Shown here: in pieces, positions 50,472 through 60,320 of the stretch
Numbering within the stretch: the stretch's first letter is position 1
How the letters are laid out: every line of letters begins with the position of its first letter
NCBI RefSeq assembly: GCF_019430885.1
Contig: NZ_JAHYBZ010000011.1
Coordinates: forward strand, 1-64,000
Direction: 5' to 3'
DNA length: 64,000 nt
DNA from: Roseomonas alba
GTDB lineage: Bacteria > Pseudomonadota > Alphaproteobacteria > Acetobacterales > Acetobacteraceae
Translations under genes and position numbers: made by a program
Notes under the pieces: generated by a model
Databases searched by the model: none
What the model saw: only the letters and a program-made list of their open reading frames with translations
What the model was told of the DNA's origin: nothing

Positions 50472-51337
50472 CAGCCGCCGCGCCGGCTCCACCCGCCTTC
50501 GGGACATCCCGTCCCGAGGCATCGCGCATGATCGCCGATCGCGCAGCGGACGCGCTGCTGAAGGAACTGGACGCATGGCGCAAACCGGGCCTTGTGAGCC
50601 GCATCGACAGCGGCAGCCACAACGATATGGACGCCGACCTGCTCGCGACGAGCGCCGAGACGCTGCGATCCTTCTTCGTAGAGTTCGCTGCTGCCGGCCA
50701 GCATGACGCGCCGATGGAGGAGTTGCGGGAGCTTGGGTTGCGCGTCGAGGCCGCGATGCTTGCGGCCAGGGGAGGGGTGAACATGCATCGCGGTGCGATA
50801 TTCGGGTTGGGGCTGCTCTGTGCCGCGGCAGGGTACATGCAGTCCGCGATTGTGCCCTCCCGGGTGGCCGAGGTGCTCCGACGCCGTTGGGGTCATGCGA
50901 TCATGCGCGGTCCCTCACCGCTCTTCAGCCATGGCGCCGCGGCCCTTCGACAGCATGGGGCCGGCGGCGCACGAGCCGAGGCGGCGGCCGGGTTCTGCAG
51001 CGTCCATGAGATCGGCCTGCCCGCCTTGCAACGGGACCGCCTCCTGCGGCCCGACGATCGCGACGCGGCGGCCGTTCAGGCGTGCTTCGCACTGATCGCC
51101 ACTGTGCAGGACACCAACCTGCTGCACCGGGGAGGGGCCGAGGGGCAACAGATCGCCGCTGCGATGGCCGAGGCCTTCCTCGGGCGCGGTGGCGTCGGAA
51201 TGATGGATTGGCGCGAACGCGCGGCTGCCGCCCACGCGGCCTTCGTCGCCCTTGGCCTGAGCCCGGGCGGGTGTGCCGACCTCTTGGCCATGACGCTGTT
51301 CGTCGACAGCATCAGCAGACCGGGCGAACGGCAGTGA
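50468..51337 (+). CDS. mdcB: Triphosphoribosyl-dephospho-CoA synthase
   Basis: The 289-residue CitG/MdcB-type enzyme makes the prosthetic-group precursor from dephospho-CoA and ATP. Recognisable are LDAWRKPGLVSRIDSGSHNDMDADLL, ARGGVNMHRGAIFGLGLLCAAAG and ATVQDTNLLHRGG, all typical of the family. It overlaps mdcG (ATGA) and the AEC transporter gene (GTGA), so it belongs to the same transcript. Confidence 0.9.
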   Translation: MTAAAPAPPAFGTSRPEASRMIADRAADALLKELDAWRKPGLVSRIDSGSHNDMDADLLATSAETLRSFFVEFAAAGQHDAPMEELRELGLRVEAAMLAARGGVNMHRGAIFGLGLLCAAAGYMQSAIVPSRVAEVLRRRWGHAIMRGPSPLFSHGAAALRQHGAGGARAEAAAGFCSVHEIGLPALQRDRLLRPDDRDAAAVQACFALIATVQDTNLLHRGGAEGQQIAAAMAEAFLGRGGVGMMDWRERAAAAHAAFVALGLSPGGCADLLAMTLFVDSISRPGERQ

Positions 51338-52260
51338 CGGCAATACTACTCGACGCGCTGGTGCCGATCTTTGCCGTTATGGCGCTTGGCTACTTCGCAG
51401 GCTGGATGCGGGACATCGACAATCGACATGTCGGGGAACTCAACGCGTTGGTGATGGACTTCGCGTTGCCGGCCTCCCTGTTCGCTGCCACCGCCGCGAC
51501 ACCACGCGCCATGCTGCTGGCGCAGCTTCCGCTGGTGACGATCTTCGCAGCATCGATGCTCCTGCTATACGGGATATCCTTTGTCATGCAGCGCGCGCTG
51601 TTCCGGTTGAGCGCGGCGGAAGCTTCGGTCCAGGCCCTTACGGTGGCGCTGCCAAACTATGCCGCGGCCGGATTGCCGCTGATTACTGCTGTCTTCGGAC
51701 CGGCTGGTACTCTCTACGTCGCGCTGTCCATCGCGACGGGCTCTGTGGTGCTGTCGCCGCTTACGCTTGCGGTTCTCGAGGCGACCGGCGCGGAGCGGTC
51801 CGGGACGACCGGCGTGATGCGCGCAATCGGCCGCTCGCTGTGCAAGCCGGTTGTGTTGGGACCGCTGGCGGGCATCGCTCTATCGTTGCTCGGCGTATCT
51901 ATGCCCGATGCGGTTGGCCGTTCCTTCGAGCTGATTGGCCAAACAGCGGGCGGTGTGGCGCTCTTCCTGACCGGGCTGATCCTATCAGCGCAACGGATGG
52001 CATTGAGCGGAAATGTCTGGAGCGGGGTGCTGCTGAAGAACGCGGTGCATCCCGTGCTTGCCGTGCTGCTGCTGGCTGCGATGCCGCTGGATGTGGAGGC
52101 GCGGCGGGCAGCGATTCTACTGTGTGCCCTGCCGTCCGGCTTCTTCGGGGCGCTGTTCGCCTTGCGCTACGGTGTCGATTCCAGCCTTGCCGGATCGACG
52201 CTGATCGTCAGCTCGCTCGCCAGCGCCGTGGCCCTTCCCGTGGCGCTGATCCTGACCTGA
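51334..52260 (+). CDS. mdcF: AEC-family malonate transporter
   Basis: The 308-residue membrane protein of the auxin efflux carrier family (GTG start at 51334) has about ten hydrophobic segments in two sets, for example ILLDALVPIFAVMALGYFAGW, NALVMDFALPASLFAATAAT, VALPNYAAAGLPLITAVFGP and LCALPSGFFGALFALRYG. AEC proteins in mdc operons (MdcF) import malonate. Its position between mdcB and mdcH supports this assignment. Confidence 0.85.
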   Translation: MTAILLDALVPIFAVMALGYFAGWMRDIDNRHVGELNALVMDFALPASLFAATAATPRAMLLAQLPLVTIFAASMLLLYGISFVMQRALFRLSAAEASVQALTVALPNYAAAGLPLITAVFGPAGTLYVALSIATGSVVLSPLTLAVLEATGAERSGTTGVMRAIGRSLCKPVVLGPLAGIALSLLGVSMPDAVGRSFELIGQTAGGVALFLTGLILSAQRMALSGNVWSGVLLKNAVHPVLAVLLLAAMPLDVEARRAAILLCALPSGFFGALFALRYGVDSSLAGSTLIVSSLASAVALPVALILT

Positions 52261-53081
52261 TGGAACGGCCACTGGCGATCCTGTGCTCGGGGCAGGGCGC
52301 GCAGCACCCCGCCACGTTCGACCTGGTCGCGGCGAACCCCGAAGCCGAGCCCATCTTCGCCGCGGCGGCGGCTGTCCTCGGGCAGGATCCGCGGGATGTC
52401 GTGCGTGTTGCCGATGCAGCAACGCTCTACTCGGACCGGATCGGTAAGATCCTGTGCTGTACGCAGGCCATGGCGGCATGGGCCGCGCTCGGCGAGGCGA
52501 GGCCGCGCGTCGTGGTCATGGCGGGCTACAGCGTTGGTGAAGTCGCGGCCTGGGGTTGCGCCGGCGCAATCGGCGCCGAGGCCCTGTTCCCCCTCATACA
52601 GGAACGGGCGATACGCATGGATGCCGCTGCTCCGGCGGATGGCGGCCTGGCAGTCATCGTCGGAATTCGACCGACAACTCTGCACAGCATCGTTGCGCAC
52701 CATGCCGCTTTCATCGCGCGAATCGATGACGTGGACACTTTCGTCATCGGTGGCTCGGGCACTGATCTCGACGCGGCCTGTCAGGACGCCAACGCGGCCG
52801 GTGCGAGGCGCGTGGTGCGATTGCGGGTCGCGGTCCCGCCGCACACGCCGTTGCTGTCCTCGGCTTCGGAGCCTTTCCTGGCGGCGCTGCGCGCGGCGGC
52901 TCCCCGTCTTCCGGAGTCGGGCTGCCACCTGCTGAGCGGAATCGGCGGTGCGATCCTGCGCGACATTGACACCGGTATCGAAAAGCTCGCGCGTCAGATG
53001 TCCAGTCCGATCGATTGGGCGGCCTGTCTCGAAAGCTGCCGCGCCTGCCATGCGGCGGCGGCGCTGGAACTTGGGCCTTGA
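52260..53081 (+). CDS. mdcH: Malonate decarboxylase malonyltransferase, C-terminally truncated by a stop codon
   Basis: The 273-residue protein has the malonyl-CoA:ACP transacylase fold: LAILCSGQGAQHPATF, the nucleophile in MAGYSVGEVAAWG (Ser) and the VPPHTPLLSSASEPF region with the catalytic His. It primes the ACP with malonate. After LELGP a TGA at 53079-53081 ends it, but the same frame continues AVLSRGAAGWFPTQELRAVEDFRSIAGLRSWVQAAIR to 53195 (37 more residues, readable in parts), which is the normal MdcH C-terminus. A Gly codon probably mutated to TGA. Confidence 0.85.
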   Translation: MERPLAILCSGQGAQHPATFDLVAANPEAEPIFAAAAAVLGQDPRDVVRVADAATLYSDRIGKILCCTQAMAAWAALGEARPRVVVMAGYSVGEVAAWGCAGAIGAEALFPLIQERAIRMDAAAPADGGLAVIVGIRPTTLHSIVAHHAAFIARIDDVDTFVIGGSGTDLDAACQDANAAGARRVVRLRVAVPPHTPLLSSASEPFLAALRAAAPRLPESGCHLLSGIGGAILRDIDTGIEKLARQMSSPIDWAACLESCRACHAAAALELGP

Positions 53082-53324
53082 GCGGTGCTGAGTCGTGGCG
53101 CTGCAGGGTGGTTTCCGACGCAGGAGCTGCGCGCGGTCGAGGATTTCCGCAGCATCGCGGGTCTGCGCAGCTGGGTGCAGGCGGCGATCCGCTGACGCTG
53201 GCTTCTCGCTACGTCCATCCGAGAACGCGGAAATCCTGAAGTGCGGAGTGAAATATCCCGCATGCCTCGCAGGATGAAGACGCGGCATCGCGGTCGGCGA
53301 CCGCCCAGGGACGGATGTCATCTG

Positions 53325-53714
53325 GTGCTGAAGGGCTTTGCCGTCCCGCTGACGCTACAGGGTGACTCCGCTATCACGCGACCGCCGTCCTGGCACTATC
53401 CAAGCGACTGCATCGCCGTCGAGTATTGGTCCGATCCGGCAGCGGTCGAGGCGCTGCTGCCGCCCGGCATGGTGCCAGATGCCGGGTCGAATGGCCGCTG
53501 CCTCTTCTGGTGTCTCGACTGGCAGTTCACCGGATCCAATGAGGAGCTGACGGATCCCGCACGCTACCAGTACCGCGAAGCGTTTATCCTCGCCGAGGCG
53601 CGTTTCGAGGGGATAGCTGTCAACCACTGCCCCCTGATCTTCGTGGACCGCGACGCCGCCATCGCGCGCGGCTGGATCCAGGGCTTGGCGATGGTCTTGG
53701 GGTCCGTCCCGTAG
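53325..53714 (+). pseudogene. Acetoacetate decarboxylase-family protein, 3'-truncated
   Basis: From GTG 53325 the frame reads VLKGFAVPLTLQGDSAIT, PPSWHYPSDCIAVEYWSD, AVEALLPPGMVPDAGSNGRCLFW and REAFILAEARFEGIAVNHCPLIF, characteristic of the acetoacetate decarboxylase superfamily. At about 53684, after ARGWIQG, the sequence changes to the reverse complement of an IS481-type transposase and stops at 53714. About half of the gene, including the catalytic lysine region expected downstream, is missing. ATG 53274 is an upstream alternative start. Confidence 0.72.
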
Positions 53715-53809
53715 CGTCGCGCCAGATCCCTGAGGCTCGCTTGACCATGCTGGATCGCGTGACGGACCGCCTTTGTCGTGCGGGCGCTCCCGTGGAGAGC
53801 CTGGCCCAC
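53684..53809 (-). pseudogene. IS481-family transposase, N-terminal fragment
   Basis: From GTG 53809 the minus strand reads VGQALHGSARTTKAVRHAIQ then HGQASLRDLARRYGTDPKTIAK, the N-terminal HTH of IS481-type transposases. It is cut at the junction with the decarboxylase gene at about 53684, so only 42 residues remain. Confidence 0.65.
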
Positions 53810-53822
53810 AGCGCGCCCTTCT

Positions 53823-53998
53823 GACCTGACCCCGTAGAAGCGGTCCGCCGGTAATGTAGTCCCGGCGGCTCCGAGGGGGGATTGGGGATGAGGCGAAAGA
53901 AGGCGCACGCGCCGGAGGAGATGGTCGCGAAGCTGCGGCAGGCGGAGGTGCTGATTGGCCAAGGTAAGACGGTGGCCGATGCGGTGCGATCTATCCGG
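53823..53998 (+). mobile_element. 5' fragment of an IS3-family element with OrfA start
   Basis: CTGACCTGACCCCGTAGAAG at 53822-53841 looks like a left terminal repeat. ATG 53888 starts MRRKKAHAPEEMVAKLRQAEVLIGQGKTVADAVRSI, the N-terminus of IS3 OrfA, which then ends in unrelated sequence (RPDR, stop). Everything downstream of the OrfA N-terminus is lost. Confidence 0.65.
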
Positions 53999-54154
53999 CC
54001 AGACCGATGACGCCCGGCCTGCTGGGCGCCAGCGGGTTCGCCGCCCTCCCCACCACCGCCCTCGATCCGCCCCACCGCGCGGCGTCTCCGGCGGTCCCTG
54101 CGCTTGAGGGGCCGGGTCCCCATCCCAACGGCCGGCGCCGCCCGGCCCACCGGT

Positions 54155-54549
54155 TCAGGCCGTCGCGGCATCTCCATCGGCGATCCGTTGGAACTCGGCG
54201 AGGAACTCGGAATGATGCTGCGCGAGGTGGCGCACCAGACGCACGTTGCCGAGCAGCTTCGTGAGGTAGCTACGCGCGACCACGAGATGCCTGTGGTCAG
54301 AACCATAGCTCCGCTCTGCGACGCGAAGCTCCCGCTCGAGCTGCCCGCTCTCGCGTTCCATGTCTCCGTCGTCAGGCCACGAACCTGCTTCGGCTTCTCC
54401 TCCGGCCCGAGCTGACTCTGCGGTGTCGCGCCCAGCAGCGTCTCCGCATAGGTGATCGTAAAGCGGGCCATGGCGATCATGAGTTCGACAGCCTCGATCT
54501 GGCGCAAGGGAAGCATGCGCTTCAGGACTCGAATAAAGGCCAGCGGCAA
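54155..54549 (-). pseudogene. Plasmid partitioning protein RepB, C-terminal remnant
   Basis: The minus strand reads MPLAFIRVLKRMLPLRQIEAVELMIAM, FTITYAETLLGATPQSQL and KPKQVRGLTTE, then after a frameshift near 54360 MERESGQLERELRVAERSYG, DHRHLVVARSYLTKLLGNVRLVRHLAQHHSEFLAEFQRIADG to the stop at 54155. This is the C-terminal domain of RepABC-type RepB. The ParB-like N-terminal part and repA/repC are absent. It marks integrated plasmid material. Region 54000-54150 next to it shows no other gene. Confidence 0.72.
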
Positions 54550-54665
54550 CAGGCCGATCCTACAGCAGCTCTAGCAGCTTCGGGCCTACTCCCGGCGCTG
54601 TCCGATAGATCAATCTTAAGGGTGAGCCGTGGCGATGCCGGCTTAACGCGCTATGTCTGTCGTCC

Positions 54666-55214
54666 TCATCGGGCGGTGAGCCGTGGCCGATGCCACTCCC
54701 TGCGCAAGATCGCGTATTGGAAAGTGTTCTCGTAGACGGCCTCGCCCTTGTCGTCGGTTCGGAACGATATGAACTCGACAAAGACTCCTTCCCTTCTCAT
54801 GCCCAGCTCCTCGCACAGCTGCCACGACCGTGCGTTGTTCTCTTCCACATAGGCGTACAAACGCCGCGCGCCCCTCGTGTCGAAGAGATGCGTGAAAAGT
54901 GCCTGCGCGGCTTCGAGGGCAAATCCCTTGCCTTCGAAATCCGCATTGAAGTTCCAGCCGACGCTGTAGGTATCGGGTTCCTCGAGGAAACAGAACATGT
55001 CGCCGATCAGAGTCTCGGTGCCCTTCAAGCATACGGCGACATGCTGATCATTCGCGGCACGCTGCATGGCCTCCGCCTCTGCTGCAGCCAGATCCTCAAG
55101 CCGTTCGGACAGAAAGCAGCCGGCCCTTGGTTCGTGGAGATACGCAAGCAGACCGGCGGCATCCACCTTCCTGAAGTTCCTCAGAATCAACCGGTCCGTC
55201 TGAATGGCGTCCAT
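54666..55214 (-). CDS. GNAT-family N-acetyltransferase (RimJ/RimL-like)
   Basis: The start at 55214 (MDAIQTDRLILRNFRKVDAAGLLAYL) gives 182 residues. The acetyl-CoA binding core is NFNADFEGKGFALEAAQALFTHLFDTRGARRLYAYVEENNARSWQLCEELGM (readable in parts), the usual beta4-alpha3 and beta5 region. Such enzymes acetylate ribosomal protein N-termini or small amines. It is followed upstream by an RND operon on the same strand, 13 bp apart, and could be co-transcribed with it. Confidence 0.87.
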   Translation of the reverse strand: MDAIQTDRLILRNFRKVDAAGLLAYLHEPRAGCFLSERLEDLAAAEAEAMQRAANDQHVAVCLKGTETLIGDMFCFLEEPDTYSVGWNFNADFEGKGFALEAAQALFTHLFDTRGARRLYAYVEENNARSWQLCEELGMRREGVFVEFISFRTDDKGEAVYENTFQYAILRREWHRPRLTAR

Positions 55215-55227
55215 CAATCGCTCTCGA

Positions 55228-58200
55228 TCATGCCTGGGGCGTTGGCACGCTGGTCGCGTCCTGGTCCCGCTCGGCCTGAGCGCGGCCGGCAAACACCCGA
55301 TAGAACAGGGGGATCAGGAAGATCGCCAGGAAGGTCGCCGCGAGCATCCCGCCCACCACCGCCGTGCCGATCGACACTCGGCTGCCGGACCCGGCCCCTG
55401 TGCTGAGCGCCAGGGGAAGGCAGCCGAGGATGAACGCCATCGACGTCATGATGATCGGCCGGAAGCGCAGCCTGGCGGCCTCCAGCGCAGCGTCGGCGGC
55501 GGATTTGCCTGCCCGGCGCTGCTGCGCCGCGAACTCCACGATCAGGATTGCGTTCTTCGCAGCCAGCCCGACAAGCGTGATCAACCCGACCTGGAAGTAG
55601 ATGTCGTTGTTGAGCCCGCGCAGCCACACCGCCGCCAGCGCGCCCAGCAGTCCGAACGGCACAGCGAGCAGCACGGCGATCGGCATTGTCCACCGCCCAT
55701 ATTGGGCGGCCAGGATCAGGAACACCATCAGGATGCCGAAGCCCACCGCCAAGGCACCCGCGTTGCCGCCGGCGAGCTCCTGATAGGCGGCGCCCGTCCA
55801 GGCAATGCCAAGGCCACGCGGCAACGTCGCGGCGGCGAGTTCCTGCATGGCCGCAAGCGCCTGGCCGGAGGAATAGCCTGGCGCCGCGGATCCGTTGATC
55901 GTGGCTGCCGGGAATCCGTTGAAGTGCTCGACCAGGTCGCTGCCTACCACGCGGGTCAGCGTCAGCATGGCGCTGGCCGGCACCATCTGGCCGTTGGATG
56001 CGCGGATGAAGACGCGGTCGAGATCGGTCGGATCGCGCCGATAATCGGCATCGGCCTGGAGGTTGACCCGGTAGTTGCGGCCCATCAGAGAGAAGTCGTT
56101 CACGTAGAGGCTGCTGAAGGTGCTTTGCACGGCTTCGAACAGCGACGACAAGGCGACGCCCCGGGCCTTGGCGGCGTCACGGTCGATATCCAGGCGATAG
56201 CGCGGCACATTCGTCTGCAGGGTCGTGCTCACGCCGGTGAGTTCGGGGCGCTGCGCTGCGGCCTGCACCAATGCGCGGGCGCCCTCGGCCAGCGCCTCCC
56301 GGCCCAGACCGGCACGATCGAGCACCCGCATCTCGAAGCCGCCGACATTGCCGAGGCCATCGATCGCCGGTGGGTTGAAGGCGAGGACGATCGCATTCCG
56401 CACCTCCGACAGCGCGGCGAACAGGCCATTGGCCAGGACACGGGCATCCTGGTCGGGGGCGGTCCGTTCAGACCAGTCGCGCAACTCGATGAAGGCGGCC
56501 CCGGCGCTGGTGCTGGGTGCGTTGGACAGGAGGTTGAAGCCCGCGAAGGAGGTGACCGTCCTGACACTCGGATGGGCCAGCAGTATGCGTTCGACCTCCG
56601 CCCCGGAGGCTGCCGTGACGTCCAGCGCCGTCGCCGGCGGCATGTTCCAGACGACGAAGAGGCTGCCCTGGTCTTCCTCCGGTACCAGGCCGCCCGGCAC
56701 CTGCCGGAACAGCGCCACCGTCAGGACGCACACCATGGCGAGGCAGAGCAGACCCAGCAGGCTGCGCCGCAGGAAGAAGCGCACGCCGGTGGTGTAGCCG
56801 CGCGTCACGGCGTCGAAGCCGCGGTTGAAGATGCGGAAGGGCAGCAGCGGCCTGTTGCGGTGACCGGCCTTCAGCATGCTCGCGCACAAGGCGGGGGTCA
56901 GCGTCAGCGCGACAAAGCCCGACAGTGCGACCGAGACGGAAATCGTGATGGCGAACTGCTTGTACAGCTCGCCGCTCAGCCCGCCGAGAAAGCCCACGGG
57001 AATGAAGACGGCGCACAGCACCAGCACGATGGCGATGACCGGCCCCGTCACCTCCTGCATCGCCTTGATGGAGGCCTCGCGCGGCGACAATCCTTCCTCG
57101 GCCATCAGGCGCTCGACATTCTCCACCACGACGATCGCATCATCCACCACGATGCCGATCGCGAGGATCATGCCGAACAGCGTCAGCATGTTGATGCTGA
57201 AGCCAAGGACATACATGCCGGCGAAGGTGCCGATGATCGACACCGGGATGGCGATCAGCGGGATGACGGTCGCGCGCCAGTTCTGCAGGAACAGGAAGAC
57301 GACCGCGACGACGAGGATGAGCGCCTCGACGAAGGTGTAGATGACCTGCTCGATCGACACGCGGACGAAGGTCGTCGTGTTGTAGGGGACGGAGTAGATC
57401 ATCCCCTGAGGCATGGAGGCCGCCAGCTCGTTCATCCGTGCGGTCACGGCGGCCATCGTCTGCAGCGCGTTCGCGCCGGGCTGGAGATAGACGCCGAACG
57501 GCGCGCTCGGCCGGCCGTCCTGGGTCCCCACGAAATCATACTGCTGGGCGCCAAGCTCGACGCGGGCGACGTCACGCAGCCGCAGGGTCGACCCATCCTC
57601 GCGCGCCTGAAGGATGATATTGCCGAACGCCGCCGCATCCGGCAGCCGCCCCTGCGTCGTCATCGCATAGGTGTAGGCGCCGCCGCCGGCGGTCGGCGCG
57701 GCATTGATCTGCCCCGCCGCGAATTGCTGGTTCTGCTCGCGAATGGCAGCCGCCACATCCGACGCCGTCAGGGAGAATTGCGCGAGCTTTTCGGGATTCA
57801 GCCATACGCGCATCGCGTATTCCTGCTGGCCGAACAGGGCGGCGTTGCCCACGCCGGGAACGCGCTTGATCTCGTCGATGACGTTACGCAGGGCGTAGTT
57901 GCTGAGGAAGACCTCATCGAAACGGTCCGTCGTGGCCGTCAGCGATACCACCGCGAGGAAGGCGCTGGATTGCTTCGACACGGTCACGCCAACGCGCTGG
58001 ACCTCGCTGGGCAGGGTGGCGAGCACACTCTGCACGCGATTGCTGACATTGATCGTCGCCTGGTCCGGATCGGTGCCGATCTGGAAGCTGACGGTGAGCG
58101 TGAGCGCGCCATCCGTGTTGACGGATTGCGTGTAGAGCAGCCCATCCACCCCGTTGATGGCGCGTTCGAGCGGCGCCGCCACGGTCTGCGCCACGGACGC

Positions 58201-58365
58201 CGCGTCGGCCCCGGCATAGGTCGTGGAGACGACGACCTGCGGCGGCACGATCTGCGGGTATTGCGCGACGGGAAGCACGCGCATCGCCAGCAATCCGGCC
58301 AGGACGATGACGATCGACAGCACGCCGGCCAGGACCGGCCGATCGACGAAGAAGCGCGGGCTCAT
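55228..58365 (-). CDS. RND multidrug efflux transporter (AcrB/MexB-like inner-membrane pump)
   Basis: The 1045-residue proton-driven pump has [20 protein letters not shown] at the start, [24 protein letters not shown] with the proton-relay Asp pair in helix 4, [27 protein letters not shown] and [27 protein letters not shown], all hallmarks of HAE-1 transporters. Length is family-typical. It overlaps the membrane fusion gene by ATGA. No outer-membrane factor gene is in the operon, so a shared TolC-like channel is probably used. Confidence 0.95.
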   Translation of the reverse strand: MSPRFFVDRPVLAGVLSIVIVLAGLLAMRVLPVAQYPQIVPPQVVVSTTYAGADAASVAQTVAAPLERAINGVDGLLYTQSVNTDGALTLTVSFQIGTDPDQATINVSNRVQSVLATLPSEVQRVGVTVSKQSSAFLAVVSLTATTDRFDEVFLSNYALRNVIDEIKRVPGVGNAALFGQQEYAMRVWLNPEKLAQFSLTASDVAAAIREQNQQFAAGQINAAPTAGGGAYTYAMTTQGRLPDAAAFGNIILQAREDGSTLRLRDVARVELGAQQYDFVGTQDGRPSAPFGVYLQPGANALQTMAAVTARMNELAASMPQGMIYSVPYNTTTFVRVSIEQVIYTFVEALILVVAVVFLFLQNWRATVIPLIAIPVSIIGTFAGMYVLGFSINMLTLFGMILAIGIVVDDAIVVVENVERLMAEEGLSPREASIKAMQEVTGPVIAIVLVLCAVFIPVGFLGGLSGELYKQFAITISVSVALSGFVALTLTPALCASMLKAGHRNRPLLPFRIFNRGFDAVTRGYTTGVRFFLRRSLLGLLCLAMVCVLTVALFRQVPGGLVPEEDQGSLFVVWNMPPATALDVTAASGAEVERILLAHPSVRTVTSFAGFNLLSNAPSTSAGAAFIELRDWSERTAPDQDARVLANGLFAALSEVRNAIVLAFNPPAIDGLGNVGGFEMRVLDRAGLGREALAEGARALVQAAAQRPELTGVSTTLQTNVPRYRLDIDRDAAKARGVALSSLFEAVQSTFSSLYVNDFSLMGRNYRVNLQADADYRRDPTDLDRVFIRASNGQMVPASAMLTLTRVVGSDLVEHFNGFPAATINGSAAPGYSSGQALAAMQELAAATLPRGLGIAWTGAAYQELAGGNAGALAVGFGILMVFLILAAQYGRWTMPIAVLLAVPFGLLGALAAVWLRGLNNDIYFQVGLITLVGLAAKNAILIVEFAAQQRRAGKSAADAALEAARLRFRPIIMTSMAFILGCLPLALSTGAGSGSRVSIGTAVVGGMLAATFLAIFLIPLFYRVFAGRAQAERDQDATSVPTPQA

Positions 58366-59450
58366 GGCGTCGCTTCCTGGATCTCGACAGGCGCGCCCTC
58401 GACAACCTTCACGACGCCTTCGGCGATGACACGGTCGCCGGGGTGCAGCCCTTCCTCAATGACCCAGTCGCGCGCAATCATCCGGCCAGTTCGAATGGGA
58501 CGGCGCTCCGCTTTCCCGTCCGGGCCGACGACATAGGCATAGAGCCCCTGCACATCCTGCTGGACGGCTGCCTGCGGGATGCGGATGACGTCCCGCGCCG
58601 CGCCGGTGATGCGGATGCGCACGAACTGGCCCGGAATGAGGCGCCTGTCCGCATTCGCGAAAGTCGCGCGGCCGCGGACCATGCCCGTGGTCGGGTCCAC
58701 GGTCGCATCGGTGAAGCTGACTTCGCCTTCCGGGCCGTCCTCCGGTCCCGGGCCCAGCAGCACCTTGGCGGGCAGGCCTCGGACGCCCTGCTGCGACAGG
58801 ACGGCCAGGGCGCCGCCGTTGAAGGCGAAGGCGACATGCACCGGGTCGAGCTGCGTGATGCGCGTCAGCAGCGAATTGTTCTCGCCCGTGCCGATCAGGC
58901 TGCCCTCGGGAAAGGTCTCGAGGCTGGTGACGCCGGAGATGGGGGCCGTCACGGTGGTGTAGTCGAGGTCCAGCCGCGCACGCGCCAGGCGCGCCTGCGC
59001 CGCGGCGAGGCTCGCCTCGCCCTGCGCCAGCGCGGCCGCGGCGTCGTCGCGCGCCTTCTGGCTGCCAGCATCCGCACGCAGAAGCTCGGTGGCGCGGCGA
59101 TGGTCGCGCTGCGCGCGCTGCACGATCGCCGCGGCTTCCTGCACCTGCGCCTCAGCGAGCGCCACATTCGCCTGGTAGGGCGCGGGATCGATGCGGAACA
59201 GCACGTCGCCTTCCCGGACCAGGCTTCCCTCCGTATAGGCCCGTTCCAGGAGGATGCCGCCGACGCGGGCGCGCACCTCGGTCTGGCGCACCGCGGTAAC
59301 GCGGCCGCCGTACTCGACCGCAAAGGGCGTGGATTGCAGCCGTGCGACGACGACGCCCACCTTCGCCGGCGGCATCGCGGCCACTCCCTGCGATGCTTGG
59401 TCGTCACAGGCGGCGAGAGCGAGAAGAAGCAGCGCGGCGCGACGATGCAT
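58362..59450 (-). CDS. RND efflux membrane fusion lipoprotein (AcrA/MexA-like)
   Basis: The 362-residue periplasmic adaptor begins [18 protein letters not shown], with a lipobox LAAC for lipidation. It shows VEVRARVGG-type [37 protein letters not shown], a coiled-coil hairpin rich in Ala/Glu/Arg and [15 protein letters not shown]. It links the pump to an outer-membrane channel. The gene is divergent from a TetR regulator. Confidence 0.93.
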   Translation of the reverse strand: MHRRAALLLLALAACDDQASQGVAAMPPAKVGVVVARLQSTPFAVEYGGRVTAVRQTEVRARVGGILLERAYTEGSLVREGDVLFRIDPAPYQANVALAEAQVQEAAAIVQRAQRDHRRATELLRADAGSQKARDDAAAALAQGEASLAAAQARLARARLDLDYTTVTAPISGVTSLETFPEGSLIGTGENNSLLTRITQLDPVHVAFAFNGGALAVLSQQGVRGLPAKVLLGPGPEDGPEGEVSFTDATVDPTTGMVRGRATFANADRRLIPGQFVRIRITGAARDVIRIPQAAVQQDVQGLYAYVVGPDGKAERRPIRTGRMIARDWVIEEGLHPGDRVIAEGVVKVVEGAPVEIQEATP

Positions 59451-59514
59451 GGCGAAGGTCTCGGGACAGGGGCGGTGAGAGGCAGTGGTTGCCTGACGGC
59501 ACGGTTAGGCGCAG

Positions 59515-59532
59515 AATACATACGAACGTATT
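59515..59532. promoter_or_regulatory. Candidate TetR/AcrR-type operator
   Basis: AATACATACGAACGTATT lies between the divergent MFP and TetR genes, with AATAC/GTATT ends and an inner TACG-A-ACGTA half pair. It resembles the TACATACA-type operator of AcrR. TetR binding here would repress both the pump and itself. Confidence 0.5.
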
Positions 59533-59554
59533 TGAATGAGATCAAGGAGGTTCA

Positions 59555-60100
59555 ATGGGACGTGGCCCTGCCATCGATCGCGAACGGGTGCTGGGCCTGG
59601 CGGAGGACATCCTCCTCAGGGACGGCCCCCGCGGATTGACCATCGAGGCCCTGGCGAAGGCGGCCGGCGTGTCCAAGGGCGGCATCCAATCGTCCTTCGG
59701 CACGAAGAACGACCTGATCGCTGCGTTGATGGATCGCTGGCAGGCCGAGTATGACGCGCAGGTTGTTCCGCTGGTCGGCGCCTCTCCCGGCCCGGTCGAG
59801 GCCGTGCGCGGCCATGTCCGCGCGACGATCGACCTGACGGATGATGTCTATACCCGCGCCGCTGGGATGATGGCGGCGCTCATCGAGACGGAGCAGCATG
59901 TTGCCGCCCTCAGGGACTGGTACCGTGGCAGGTTCGGGGGGCTCGACCTGACGACCCCCGAGGGACGCCGGGCGCGCCTGGCGCTGCTGGCGGCCGAAGG
60001 CGCGTATATGTACCGCGCCTTCGGCCTGATGACGTTCACGCCGGAGGAATGGCAGAGCCTGGGGCAGGATCTCGACGCGCTCCTGGCAGGCGAGTTGTAG
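59555..60100 (+). CDS. TetR-family transcriptional regulator
   Basis: The 181-residue protein has the TetR HTH (AIDRERVLGLAEDILLRDGPRGLTIEALAKAAGVSKGGIQSSFGTKNDLIAALM) and a helical C-terminal domain of the TetR_C-type (MMAALIETEQHVAALRDWYRGRFGGL). A strong AGGAGG box precedes ATG 59555. It is divergent from the RND operon and is presumably its local repressor. The 220-bp gap to 60320 holds nothing recognisable. Confidence 0.9.
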   Translation: MGRGPAIDRERVLGLAEDILLRDGPRGLTIEALAKAAGVSKGGIQSSFGTKNDLIAALMDRWQAEYDAQVVPLVGASPGPVEAVRGHVRATIDLTDDVYTRAAGMMAALIETEQHVAALRDWYRGRFGGLDLTTPEGRRARLALLAAEGAYMYRAFGLMTFTPEEWQSLGQDLDALLAGEL

Positions 60101-60320
60101 CGAAGCCACCGGAGCTTCTCGCCCCACGCTGAATCGGGCGAAGGCGCCGAGCGTGACGACCTCACGCGGGACAATCGATGCCTGGCCGGCGAATGGGCGC
60201 TACCCTGCCGATAGGCCGGCACCGCATCGGCGGCCAACTCAGTTCCCGCAAACCAAAGCAGCCCCGGCCTGCTGGCCGCTCCCGCCTTCGAGCCACGGCG
60301 TAGCGTTGCCCAACCGCCTC

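Noticed and set aside
51410-51425. ATCGACAATCGACAT, similar to the GntR operator core
   Set aside because: It lies inside the AEC transporter coding sequence (DIDNRHV) and lacks the ATTTT flank, so it is probably chance.
55204-58536. 1110-codon plus-strand open frame opposite the RND pump
   Set aside because: It is antisense to a full AcrB-type gene and its His/Arg/Gln/Asp-rich product matches no family; GC-rich codon bias keeps this frame open.
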